DNA from: Flavobacterium sp. | Lineage (GTDB): Bacteria; Bacteroidota; Bacteroidia; Flavobacteriales; Flavobacteriaceae | Assembly (NCBI GenBank): GCA_023253295.1 | Contig: JALRGZ010000110.1 | Location: 1-5,165, forward strand | Direction of reading: 5' to 3' | DNA length: 5,165 bases | In this document: positions 1 through 5,165 of the stretch, one piece after another | Numbering within the stretch: the first letter of the stretch is position 1 | Layout: every line of letters begins with the position of its first letter | Position numbers and translations under genes: made by a program | The notes under the pieces: generated by a model | The model's database searches: none | What the model saw: only the letters and a program-made list of their open reading frames with translations | Told to the model about the DNA's origin: nothing

Positions 1-1217
1 CTAAATTTAGCTCTTAATTCCGGTGGCATTGTATATTTAAAATACATTTCGATTTCGGCATCATCACGTAAATTTTCCAAATAAAATTCAGGTGATTTAA
101 AAATGTGCTGCCAGTTTACTGGGTCACTCCACAATCCAAAACGAGCTGCGTTATTTCCCAAATCGATAACAGTAAATTCGTCTTTATTTGGTAATTTTCT
201 GGAACCACGACCAATCATCTGAAAATACAAAGTCAACGATTTTGTAGCACGATTTAAGATGATAGTTTCCACTGTTGGTTCATCAAAACCTGTGGTTAAG
301 ATTCCTACCGAAGTTAAAATAGCATCCTTAGTATGCTTAAACCAGTGCAAAATTTCTTTTCTTTCTTCGTTACTACTGGTGTTGTCTAAGTGTCGAATGG
401 CATATCCTGCCTCTCTAAATGTTTCATATACATACAAAGAGGTATTGATACCATTATTAAAAATTAAGGTTTTCTTTCCTAAAGATCGTTCTGTGTAGGC
501 ATGCAATAATTTTTCTTGCATTAAACTATTGGTGTATAAATCATCGGAAGATTTTACAGTATAATCACCGTTGATACCTACTTTTAGGGAAGTTAAACCT
601 ACATCATAACTGTAAGTCGTAGCTTTTGCCAAGAATCCTTTTTCTATTAATGAACCTATTGTATCACCCACAATTAATTCATGGTAATTTTGATTCATTG
701 GTAATTTAATATTGGAACTTAAAGGAGTTGCTGTTACTCCTAATATAAATGCATTTGCAAATGAATTTAATAATTTACGGAAAGAATTATAATGAGCCTC
801 ATCAATAATAACTAAACCAATATTGTCTAGTAATAATTTTTCGTCATTAATTCGGTTTTTTAGGGTTTCAACCATTGCCACAAAACAAGAATATTCGTGT
901 TGGTCTGGTAAATCTTTAACCTTACTATTGATAATTTTATTTTTTACACCAAAACCTTTTAACATCTTAGAAGTTTGTTTACACAATTCAATTCGATGTG
1001 TTAAAACCACTACTTTTTTGTTGTGTTTAGATAGGTAACGGCGAACAATTTCAGAGAATATAACTGTTTTTCCACCACCTGTAGGTAATTGATACAGTAA
1101 ATGGTGTTTTTCAGGGCCATTATCGATTCGTTCAAAAATTGCATCGATATCTCCCTGCTGGTAAGCATAAAGTTCTTTTTTTTCTTCTTTTTCTATTTCT
1201 AAAGTACTTTCGAACAT
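1..1217 (-). CDS. DEAD/DEAH-box superfamily 2 helicase, C-terminus beyond the window
   Basis: The minus-strand frame opens at ATG 1217 and stays open for 405 codons to the window edge, so the C-terminus is missing. All main SF2 helicase motifs are present in order: Walker A PTGGGKT (residues 45-51), motif Ia region VVLTHR (70-75), Walker B DEAH (139-142), motif III TATP (162-165), motif V TTGFDEP (308-314) and motif VI QMIGRGSR (333-340). Together they form two intact RecA-like lobes, so ATPase and nucleic-acid translocase activity is expected in the cytoplasm. The pattern fits the broad COG1061/SSL2-like group, which includes restriction-type and repair-type helicases. No restriction or methylase partner is visible here. 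The start was chosen because the reading begins with a short acidic/basic leader just before the first helicase motif and because a -7 promoter motif lies about 20 bases upstream. The family call is secure; the biological role is not known. Confidence 0.93.
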   Translation of the reverse strand, partial: MFESTLEIEKEEKKELYAYQQGDIDAIFERIDNGPEKHHLLYQLPTGGGKTVIFSEIVRRYLSKHNKKVVVLTHRIELCKQTSKMLKGFGVKNKIINSKVKDLPDQHEYSCFVAMVETLKNRINDEKLLLDNIGLVIIDEAHYNSFRKLLNSFANAFILGVTATPLSSNIKLPMNQNYHELIVGDTIGSLIEKGFLAKATTYSYDVGLTSLKVGINGDYTVKSSDDLYTNSLMQEKLLHAYTERSLGKKTLIFNNGINTSLYVYETFREAGYAIRHLDNTSSNEERKEILHWFKHTKDAILTSVGILTTGFDEPTVETIILNRATKSLTLYFQMIGRGSRKLPNKDEFTVIDLGNNAARFGLWSDPVNWQHIFKSPEFYLENLRDDAEIEMYFKYTMPPELRAKF

Positions 1218-1237
1218 TTGTTTTTGTTGAATTTTTG

Positions 1238-1245
1238 CAAAAATA
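1238..1245 (-). promoter_or_regulatory. Candidate -7 promoter element for the helicase
   Basis: On the minus strand this reads TATTTTTG, an exact match to the Bacteroidota -7 consensus TAnnTTTG, 20 bases upstream of ATG 1217. It would give a short leader of roughly 13 bases. I find no TTG -33 element at the usual spacing, and the motif occurs by chance a few times in 5 kb of such AT-rich DNA. It suggests the helicase can be transcribed independently of the upstream DUF6155 gene. Confidence 0.4.
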
Positions 1246-1321
1246 CGTCTAAAAAACAGTTCTATTGTTATATTTAATTTAAAATATTAACCAAAATTGA
1301 AATAATTTGAATTACATCTTT

Positions 1322-1849
1322 TTATGTATCGATTCGCTCTATAATTTGTAAAAAATCGTTCTTATTTTTCCATTTTTGCTCAATTGTTTCTTGAAACACT
1401 GCATTTATTCGGTCTTGAAATTCGCTAATAACACCATTTGCAATTGAAAATTGTACCATTTGCTCAAATGAATTGAACATACTTTTGTAAAATGCTTCTT
1501 GATTAATGGTATTTTCAGCTGAGTAAGCTTGAGCAATTTCGATACTAAACAACATCAAATCGACAATAATGTAGGGATCAACACCTAATGTTATAAAGTG
1601 CTTAATATGTTTCTGTGCTACGGAACGACGTAATTTAGCACGTTTCTTTTTTCCTGAAGACGCAACAGGAAAATATTCGTTAGAGATTTTAAGCTTAGCT
1701 TCTTGTAATCGTTTGTCCTCTTTGGGATTAAACACAAAATCATAGTATTCTTTGACTGCACTGAATTTGTCATACAATTCCAAAATTTGTTCTTGAAGTT
1801 GTTCTTTATCCAGTTCGCTTAAATATTTCTTTAAATCTCTTTTACTCAT
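1322..1849 (-). CDS. DUF6155 family protein
   Basis: This encodes a 175-residue soluble protein beginning MSKRDLKKYL. I recognise the opening and the segment around YYDFVFNPKED (residues 35-45) as typical of DUF6155, a family found mostly in Bacteroidota with no established function. The protein is largely helical and charged. A strongly basic patch, GKKKRAKLRR (66-75), could contact nucleic acid or another acidic partner, but that is inference. There is no signal peptide or membrane segment. An in-frame ATG at 1867 would add six residues (MIKFFV). I prefer 1849 because the family opening matches MSKRDL and because the best -7 element (1870-1877) would start transcription at about 1863, downstream of the 1867 codon. 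The helicase gene follows 104 bases downstream on the same strand; co-transcription is possible, with no clear terminator between them. Confidence 0.82.
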   Translation of the reverse strand: MSKRDLKKYLSELDKEQLQEQILELYDKFSAVKEYYDFVFNPKEDKRLQEAKLKISNEYFPVASSGKKKRAKLRRSVAQKHIKHFITLGVDPYIIVDLMLFSIEIAQAYSAENTINQEAFYKSMFNSFEQMVQFSIANGVISEFQDRINAVFQETIEQKWKNKNDFLQIIERIDT

Positions 1850-1869
1850 TACAAAAAATTTTATCATTA

Positions 1870-1877
1870 CAAATGTA
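1870..1877 (-). promoter_or_regulatory. Candidate -7 promoter element for the DUF6155 gene
   Basis: On the minus strand this reads TACATTTG, an exact TAnnTTTG match. Transcription would begin near 1863, about 14 bases before ATG 1849, which argues for that start over the ATG at 1867. A TTTG lies further upstream, but at about 29 bases its spacing is too long for a normal -33 element. Confidence 0.45.
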
Positions 1878-1920
1878 AATTACTTTTGAGCTAAATAGGA
1901 ATAAAACAAATGTTATTACT

Positions 1921-1928
1921 TATTTTTG
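1921..1928 (+). promoter_or_regulatory. Candidate -7 promoter element for the DUF3817 gene
   Basis: This reads TATTTTTG, an exact TAnnTTTG match, 20 bases before ATG 1949. A transcript starting near 1935 would exclude the longer in-frame start at 1910 and supports 1949. A second exact match, TACTTTTG at 1881-1888, could serve the longer form instead. No TTG at normal -33 spacing is visible for either. With the minus-strand element at 1870-1877 it forms a compact divergent promoter region. Confidence 0.42.
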
Positions 1929-1948
1929 ATATCATCAATTTTTATAAT

Positions 1949-2224
1949 ATGCTTAAAATTTTCAAAATCACAGCCCTGCTAGAAGGTATATCCTATTTAG
2001 TTTTGTTTTCCAACATGCTTTTCATAAAACCCAATAATTTTGAATTGTACCACACCTTATTGTATCCAATAGGAATGAGTCATGGTATTTTATTTATTGG
2101 TTATATTGTTTTGGCTTTTTTACTCAAAACATCTCAAAAATGGAGTATCAAAGATTTTGGGATTATCTTAATCGCTTCTCTACTTCCTTTCGGTACTTTC
2201 TATATAGAAAAAAAATATTGCTAA
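1949..2224 (+). CDS. DUF3817 domain integral membrane protein
   Basis: This encodes a 91-residue, very hydrophobic protein with three predicted membrane helices at about residues 6-26, 37-59 and 69-87. The family signature is visible: LEGISY in the first helix (11-16), GMSHG in the second (42-46) and PFGTF in the third (80-84). These match DUF3817, a small inner-membrane family widespread in bacteria whose role is not established. The length is normal for the family. An in-frame ATG at 1910 would add 13 residues (MLLLIFDIINFYN), but the family normally begins close to the K-x-x-x-x-x-EG segment, and a -7 element at 1921-1928 falls inside that extension, so 1949 is the better start. The gene is transcribed divergently from the DUF6155 gene and is probably monocistronic, since a hairpin terminator follows directly. 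Confidence 0.85.
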   Translation: MLKIFKITALLEGISYLVLFSNMLFIKPNNFELYHTLLYPIGMSHGILFIGYIVLAFLLKTSQKWSIKDFGIILIASLLPFGTFYIEKKYC

Positions 2225-2234
2225 ATACCTAATC

Positions 2235-2273
2235 GAGAGCCACATCTGAAACAGCATTCTCTTGTGGCTTTTT
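2235..2273 (+). terminator. Intrinsic terminator after the DUF3817 gene
   Basis: The arm AGCCACA (2238-2244) pairs perfectly with TGTGGCT (2263-2269), and the stem can be extended outward through A-T and G-T pairs. An inner GAA/TTC pairing (2248-2250 with 2257-2259) closes part of the loop. The hairpin begins about 10 bases after the stop codon and runs into five T residues (2269-2273), as expected of a Rho-independent terminator. Confidence 0.7.
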
Positions 2274-2303
2274 AGTAGAACTTCTTCACTGTTCAAAAAC
2301 TCA

Positions 2304-2311
2304 TAACTTTG
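2304..2311 (+). promoter_or_regulatory. Possible -7 promoter element for the 134-residue unknown gene
   Basis: This reads TAACTTTG, an exact TAnnTTTG match, 64 bases before ATG 2376. It would give a leader of about 58 bases. No TTG is found at -33 spacing. It is the only full match between the preceding terminator and the gene, but a chance match is quite possible. Confidence 0.3.
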
Positions 2312-2375
2312 TTAATTACTTAAGTTTTACGAACTCACTTCTGAAGTATTTTTTCGCTATTTTTAAGAAAAAAAG

Positions 2376-2780
2376 ATGAACCCAAGAGATCGTTTTTTAA
2401 GTGAATTTAGAGGAGAAACTATAGGGAGTGTTAGTGCGCAATCCTCTGCAGATGAAATTTTTCAAAATGAAGTTTTGAGACCTATCTTAAAACTACAAAA
2501 TGATTTATTTATTGCTTCTTTTCATAATTATATCAGCAAATACAAACGTGATTTTTATTCTTTAAGCGTCGAAAGAAAACTAGCTACTATTGAAAATGCT
2601 ATTCAAAAAGATATCAAGTTTAGAAATGCGTTAAAAGGAATGATTATCGCTCTGTTTACCGTTGATGAATATTCGCAATACATTAAAAATTCATCGAGTT
2701 TAAATAAACGAATGATGAATATGCTTATCGAAAGATTAAAAAATCAAGTACAATTATTTGAGAAAAGTCTTGCTGAGTAA
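2376..2780 (+). CDS. Conserved protein of unknown function (134 residues)
   Basis: This is a soluble, charged protein of 134 residues with no signal peptide, no membrane segment and no metal-binding or nucleotide-binding motif that I can see. The N-terminal part (residues 1-30, containing FRGETIGSV) is polar. Residues 31-134 look almost wholly helical, with amphipathic stretches around LRPILKLQNDLF (34-45), NALKGMIIALF (84-94) and a C-terminal MNMLIERLKNQVQLFE segment (114-129) that could form a coiled coil or helical-bundle interface. The sequence pattern feels familiar from other flavobacteria. I recall similar proteins sometimes carrying a 'glyoxalase' label in databases, but nothing here supports that enzyme: the beta-rich VOC fold and its His/Glu metal ligands are not evident. 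The gene stands alone between two terminators. The start has only an A-rich stretch upstream, which is normal for this phylum. The coding call is firm; the function is unknown. Confidence 0.8.
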   Translation: MNPRDRFLSEFRGETIGSVSAQSSADEIFQNEVLRPILKLQNDLFIASFHNYISKYKRDFYSLSVERKLATIENAIQKDIKFRNALKGMIIALFTVDEYSQYIKNSSSLNKRMMNMLIERLKNQVQLFEKSLAE

Positions 2781-2796
2781 ATGCCATACAATCTAC

Positions 2797-2841
2797 AACC
2801 GTTTATTAGGATTATTTTTCTAAATGCTAATGAACGGTTTT
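2797..2841 (+). terminator. Long hairpin terminator after the 134-residue unknown gene
   Basis: AACCGTTTATTAG (2797-2809) pairs with CTAATGAACGGTT (2827-2839) over 13 positions with a single G-T wobble, enclosing a 17-base AT-rich loop. It starts 16 bases after the stop codon and ends in TTTT (2838-2841). The T-run is short for an intrinsic terminator, but the position and the long stem support the call. The loop-proximal half is AT-rich, so the stem is of moderate strength. Confidence 0.62.
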
Positions 2842-2990
2842 CAAAACTATCTGATTAGTGGATTAGCTTGTAAGGGTTATTTCTAAACTTTTCTTTGTAC
2901 TTTATTAATGTTAAGAAATTAATTTAAAAAACCTTTTTTTGAGGTGAAAAATCAAATTAATATCAACAGCTTCGGGAGTAGTATTATCAT

Positions 2991-3018
2991 TTTGTTAAAA
3001 GTAAAATACTTAGTTTTA
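2991..3018 (+). promoter_or_regulatory. Candidate promoter of the hydrolase/ATP-grasp/GCS2 operon
   Basis: TTTG at 2991-2994 is followed after 16 bases by TAGTTTTA (3011-3018), which matches the Bacteroidota -33/-7 pair except for the last base of the -7 element and a spacer at the short edge. Transcription would start near 3025, giving a leader of about 44 bases. An alternative is TATAATTG at 3047-3054, which lacks one T of the consensus and has no -33 partner; it would leave a leader of only about 8 bases. The stretch 2842-2990 holds no gene, and I see no riboswitch or convincing operator in it. Confidence 0.3.
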
Positions 3019-3068
3019 TTACTTAAAATAGTGTTATTTAATTCCTTATAATTGTTCAAAACAAAGTT

Positions 3069-3782
3069 ATGAAGGAAAGCTTTTTTAAGTGGTATTCGCC
3101 TAATTTAAGTAGAGATACAGCGATGCTTGTTTTTGGACATGCAGGATATCCAGTTGTTTTGTTTCCTACATCTATGGGAAGTTTTCATGAGAACAAAGAC
3201 ATGGGATTAATAGAATCGGCCAGATGGTATATTGAACAAGGACTAATCCAAATTTATTGTCCGGACAGTATTGATAAAGACAGTTTTTACAACAAACATA
3301 TTCATCCATTTCATCGCATCGAAAACCATAATTGCTACGATAAAATGATTTGTCATGAAGTGGTTGAAAAAATACGATACAATACAGCAACCGGAAAAGT
3401 AGTTATGGCTGGTTGCAGTTTTGGAGGTTATCACGCAACAAATTTTGCTTTTAGACATCCTGGCTATGTAAGTCACTTATTTAGTATGAGTGGGATTTTT
3501 AATATCAAAAGTTATCTGGATGGCTTTCATAACGATACCGTTTTTTATCATAGTCCGGATGCTTACTTACAAGGTCTACATGATTACGAATTATGGAATA
3601 TGGATATTGCTTTAGGAACTTCGAATTGTGATATTTGTTTTGATGCTAATTTGAAGATGAGCAAGATATTAGCCAATAAAAACATGCAACATTGGCTTGA
3701 TATCAGGCAAGATAAAATGCACGATTGGCCACTATGGAAAGAAATGTTTCCGCATTATTTATCCCAAATAAAATTTAGCTAA
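3069..3782 (+). CDS. Alpha/beta-hydrolase fold protein, esterase type
   Basis: This encodes a 237-residue cytoplasmic protein without a signal peptide. The nucleophile elbow is GCSFGG (residues 115-120), with Ser117 as the likely catalytic serine sitting after a hydrophobic strand (VVMAG) and before a helix (YHATNFAFRHP). The C-terminal HDWPLW (218-223) supplies the likely catalytic histidine, His218, in the position and context seen in esterase-family proteins of the IroE/esterase D-like type. Asp188 or Asp192 is the best candidate for the acid. The N-terminal part (ESFFKWYSPNLSRD, then VVLFPTSMGS) fits the first strands and the oxyanion region. It is the first gene of an operon with two ATP-dependent amide/thiol ligases, so a role in hydrolysing or releasing a peptide-like or ester intermediate is plausible, but the substrate cannot be read from sequence. 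Only a 41-base gap separates it from the next gene. Confidence 0.88.
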   Translation: MKESFFKWYSPNLSRDTAMLVFGHAGYPVVLFPTSMGSFHENKDMGLIESARWYIEQGLIQIYCPDSIDKDSFYNKHIHPFHRIENHNCYDKMICHEVVEKIRYNTATGKVVMAGCSFGGYHATNFAFRHPGYVSHLFSMSGIFNIKSYLDGFHNDTVFYHSPDAYLQGLHDYELWNMDIALGTSNCDICFDANLKMSKILANKNMQHWLDIRQDKMHDWPLWKEMFPHYLSQIKFS

Positions 3783-3823
3783 ACCAACGATAAAACTTAC
3801 AAAGTATCAAAGAAACAATAAAC

Positions 3824-4771
3824 ATGAAAAAGATTGGAATTTTATTTGGAATGGAAGATACCTTTCCACAGGCTTTTATTGATAGAGTAAATTCGAAAAT
3901 GGAAAAAGATATTATAGCCGAAGCTGTAACTATTGATAAAGTTATTCAAAATAAAGGTGGTGAATATGCCGTAATTATTGATAGAATTTCACAAGATGTT
4001 CCTTTTTATCGTGCTTTTTTAAAAAATGCCGCCTTAACGGGAACCAATGTGATTAATAATCCTTTTTGGTGGAGCGCCGATGATAAATTTTTTAATAATG
4101 CTCTTGCCGATACACTTGGAGTACCATTACCAAATACTGTTATACTTCCTTCAGCCGAACATCCTGCTGATACCAATTCAAATTCCTTTAGAAACTTAAA
4201 ATATCCTCTTGATTGGGAAGGTATTTTCGAATATGTAAAATTCCCGGCTTATATGAAACCTTATGCTGGCGGAGGTTGGAAAAATGTGTACCGACTAGAA
4301 AATAAAGAAGAATTCTGGAAAAAACACAAAGAAACCGGTCAGTTAGTAATGATGCTGCAGGAAGAAATTGTTTTCACACAATATTTTAGAGTATATTGCC
4401 TTAGTTGTAAAGCTGTGAGAATTATGCAATATGAACCCCGAAATCCGCATCATTTGCGATATGTTATAGACGGTCCTCCTGTTAATAAAAAATTATTGGC
4501 TAAGATTAAAGAGTATACCATTCGACTTTGTAAAGGTTTAGGTTATGATTTTAATACTGTTGAATTTGCCGTTCGGGATGGAATTCCTTATGCTATTGAT
4601 TTTGGCAATCCGGCACCCGATGCTGATATTAATTCAGTAGGTGCAGAAAACTTTGAATGGGTTGTAGAAGAAGCCGCAAAAATGGCTATTTCGGCCGCCA
4701 AAAAACAAAAACCAGGAAAAATAAATTTAACCTGGGGGACATTTATGAAAGAGGCGGTTGAATTGGTTTAA
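3824..4771 (+). CDS. Stand-alone ATP-grasp ligase, RimK/GshB-like fold
   Basis: This encodes a 315-residue cytoplasmic protein with ATP-grasp features in the usual order. An N-terminal Rossmann-like pre-ATP-grasp part opens with MKKIGILFG. The central lysine and glycine-rich loop is MKPYAGGGWKNVYR (residues 144-157). The strand MMLQEEI (176-182) should contact the adenine, and the Mg-binding tail is NTVEFAVRDG (244-253) followed by DFGNPAPDAD (259-268), with Glu247, Asp259 and Asn262 as probable metal ligands. Such enzymes activate a carboxylate as acyl phosphate and join it to an amine or thiol. The sequence is not a clear RimK, glutathione synthetase or D-Ala-D-Ala ligase, and the substrate is unknown. 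The next gene is a second, unrelated ligase 21 bases downstream, and a hydrolase precedes it. Together these suggest stepwise synthesis of a small amide-linked compound. All motifs look intact. Confidence 0.88.
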   Translation: MKKIGILFGMEDTFPQAFIDRVNSKMEKDIIAEAVTIDKVIQNKGGEYAVIIDRISQDVPFYRAFLKNAALTGTNVINNPFWWSADDKFFNNALADTLGVPLPNTVILPSAEHPADTNSNSFRNLKYPLDWEGIFEYVKFPAYMKPYAGGGWKNVYRLENKEEFWKKHKETGQLVMMLQEEIVFTQYFRVYCLSCKAVRIMQYEPRNPHHLRYVIDGPPVNKKLLAKIKEYTIRLCKGLGYDFNTVEFAVRDGIPYAIDFGNPAPDADINSVGAENFEWVVEEAAKMAISAAKKQKPGKINLTWGTFMKEAVELV

Positions 4772-4777
4772 AATATT

Positions 4778-4792
4778 ATGGAATTATTGTAA
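4778..4792 (+). other. Four-codon mini-ORF abutting the GCS2 start
   Basis: ATG GAA TTA TTG TAA (Met-Glu-Leu-Leu-stop) begins 7 bases after the ATP-grasp stop codon, and its stop touches the ATG of the carboxylate-amine ligase at 4793 in the same frame. It might aid coupled re-initiation between the two genes, or it may be chance. It matters for annotation because it rules out the ATG at 4778 as the ligase start. Confidence 0.25.
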
Positions 4793-5165
4793 ATGAAAAA
4801 ACTACCTGTTTTTACTCTTGGTATTGAAGAGGAATACCAAATTATTGACCCGGAAACCAGGGATCTACGCTCCCACTTGTCTAAAATTGTAGATGGAGCT
4901 AAAATATTATTAAACGAACAAGTAAAAGCCGAAATGCACCAATCGGTGGTGGAAGTAGGAACTAATATTTGTAATAATGTAAAAGAAGCCGAGTGCGAAA
5001 TAAAATTTTTAAGAACTAAAATTGTAGAATTAGCAGATAAACAAGGATTGATTGTGGGTGGTGCTGGAACGCATCCATTTTCAAAATGGCAAGACCAACC
5101 CATAACAGATGATCCTCGTTATCATACTATTATTAATGAATTGCAAGATGCAGCGCGTTCCAACT
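4793..5165 (+). CDS. GCS2-type carboxylate-amine ligase (YbdK group), N-terminal part only
   Basis: The first 124 residues are in the window and the frame is open at the right edge. The family usually runs to about 370 residues, so two thirds are missing. The N-terminus has the hallmark LGIEEEYQIID (residues 9-19), whose acidic residues bind Mg-ATP. It is followed by EMHQSVVEVGT (47-57), GTHP (92-95) and PRYHTIINELQDAARSN (108-124), which together are typical of the glutamate-cysteine ligase 2 superfamily and its YbdK-like branch. E. coli YbdK has weak glutamate-cysteine ligase activity in vitro; the physiological substrate of this group is generally unknown. The start at 4793 is the first usable ATG, because the frame upstream is closed by the TAA at 4790-4792. 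It is the third gene of the operon, 21 bases after the ATP-grasp gene. A minus-strand open frame across this region is only a shadow of it. Confidence 0.93.
   Translation, partial: MKKLPVFTLGIEEEYQIIDPETRDLRSHLSKIVDGAKILLNEQVKAEMHQSVVEVGTNICNNVKEAECEIKFLRTKIVELADKQGLIVGGAGTHPFSKWQDQPITDDPRYHTIINELQDAARSN

Noticed and set aside
259..1038. Plus-strand open frames at 259-498 and 823-1038
   Set aside because: Both lie opposite the minus-strand helicase, which carries all SF2 motifs; their translations show no recognisable domain.
1..1217. Restriction-modification or phage-defence system around the helicase
   Set aside because: No methylase, nuclease, specificity subunit or other defence gene is visible in the window; the gene may be a general SF2 helicase. 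Sequence to the left of position 1 would be needed.
1260..1321. Palindromic AT-rich stretch between the DUF6155 and helicase genes as a terminator
   Set aside because: Pairing is only A-T with bulges and there is no GC-rich stem or T-run on the minus strand.
2853..2866. Two copies of GATTAG spaced by 8 bases as an operator-like direct repeat
   Set aside because: Six-base repeats are expected by chance at this base composition, and the site is about 200 bases from the operon start.
2926..2940. A-run/T-run block as a terminator
   Set aside because: The two runs are separated by only two bases, giving no stable loop, and there is no gene immediately upstream that lacks a terminator.
3172..3476. 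Minus-strand open frames at 3172-3390 and 3243-3476
   Set aside because: They overlap the well-supported hydrolase gene in antisense, have Cys-rich translations of no known type, and lack promoter evidence.
4768..5103. Minus-strand open frame of 111 codons
   Set aside because: It is the antisense shadow of the carboxylate-amine ligase, whose plus-strand frame carries the GCS2 motifs.

Overview
This AT-rich window reads as chromosomal DNA of a Bacteroidota member, most likely a flavobacterium. The starts lack Shine-Dalgarno sequences, several upstream regions carry the Bacteroidota -7 promoter motif (TAnnTTTG), and the protein families (DUF6155, DUF3817, a short conserved unknown) are ones I associate with Flavobacteriaceae. 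I see no mobile element, tRNA, rRNA or CRISPR array, and composition looks even throughout.

Left part, minus strand: a superfamily 2 DEAD/DEAH helicase (1-1217) runs off the window edge. Upstream of it, on the same strand, is a DUF6155 protein (1322-1849). A short divergent promoter region separates these from a small three-helix DUF3817 membrane protein on the plus strand (1949-2224), which is followed by a hairpin terminator.

Middle: a 134-residue soluble, probably helical protein of unknown function (2376-2780) stands alone, with a strong hairpin terminator at its 3' end. A gene-free leader of about 230 bases follows.

Right part, plus strand: a compact operon of an alpha/beta-hydrolase of the esterase type (3069-3782), a stand-alone ATP-grasp ligase (3824-4771) and the first 124 residues of a GCS2-type carboxylate-amine ligase of the YbdK group (from 4793). 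Gaps are 41 and 21 bases and no terminator separates the genes. Two different ATP-dependent carboxylate-amine/thiol ligase folds next to a serine hydrolase suggest a small pathway that makes, and perhaps trims or releases, a peptide-like metabolite. Its product cannot be named from sequence. This operon is the most interesting content of the window.
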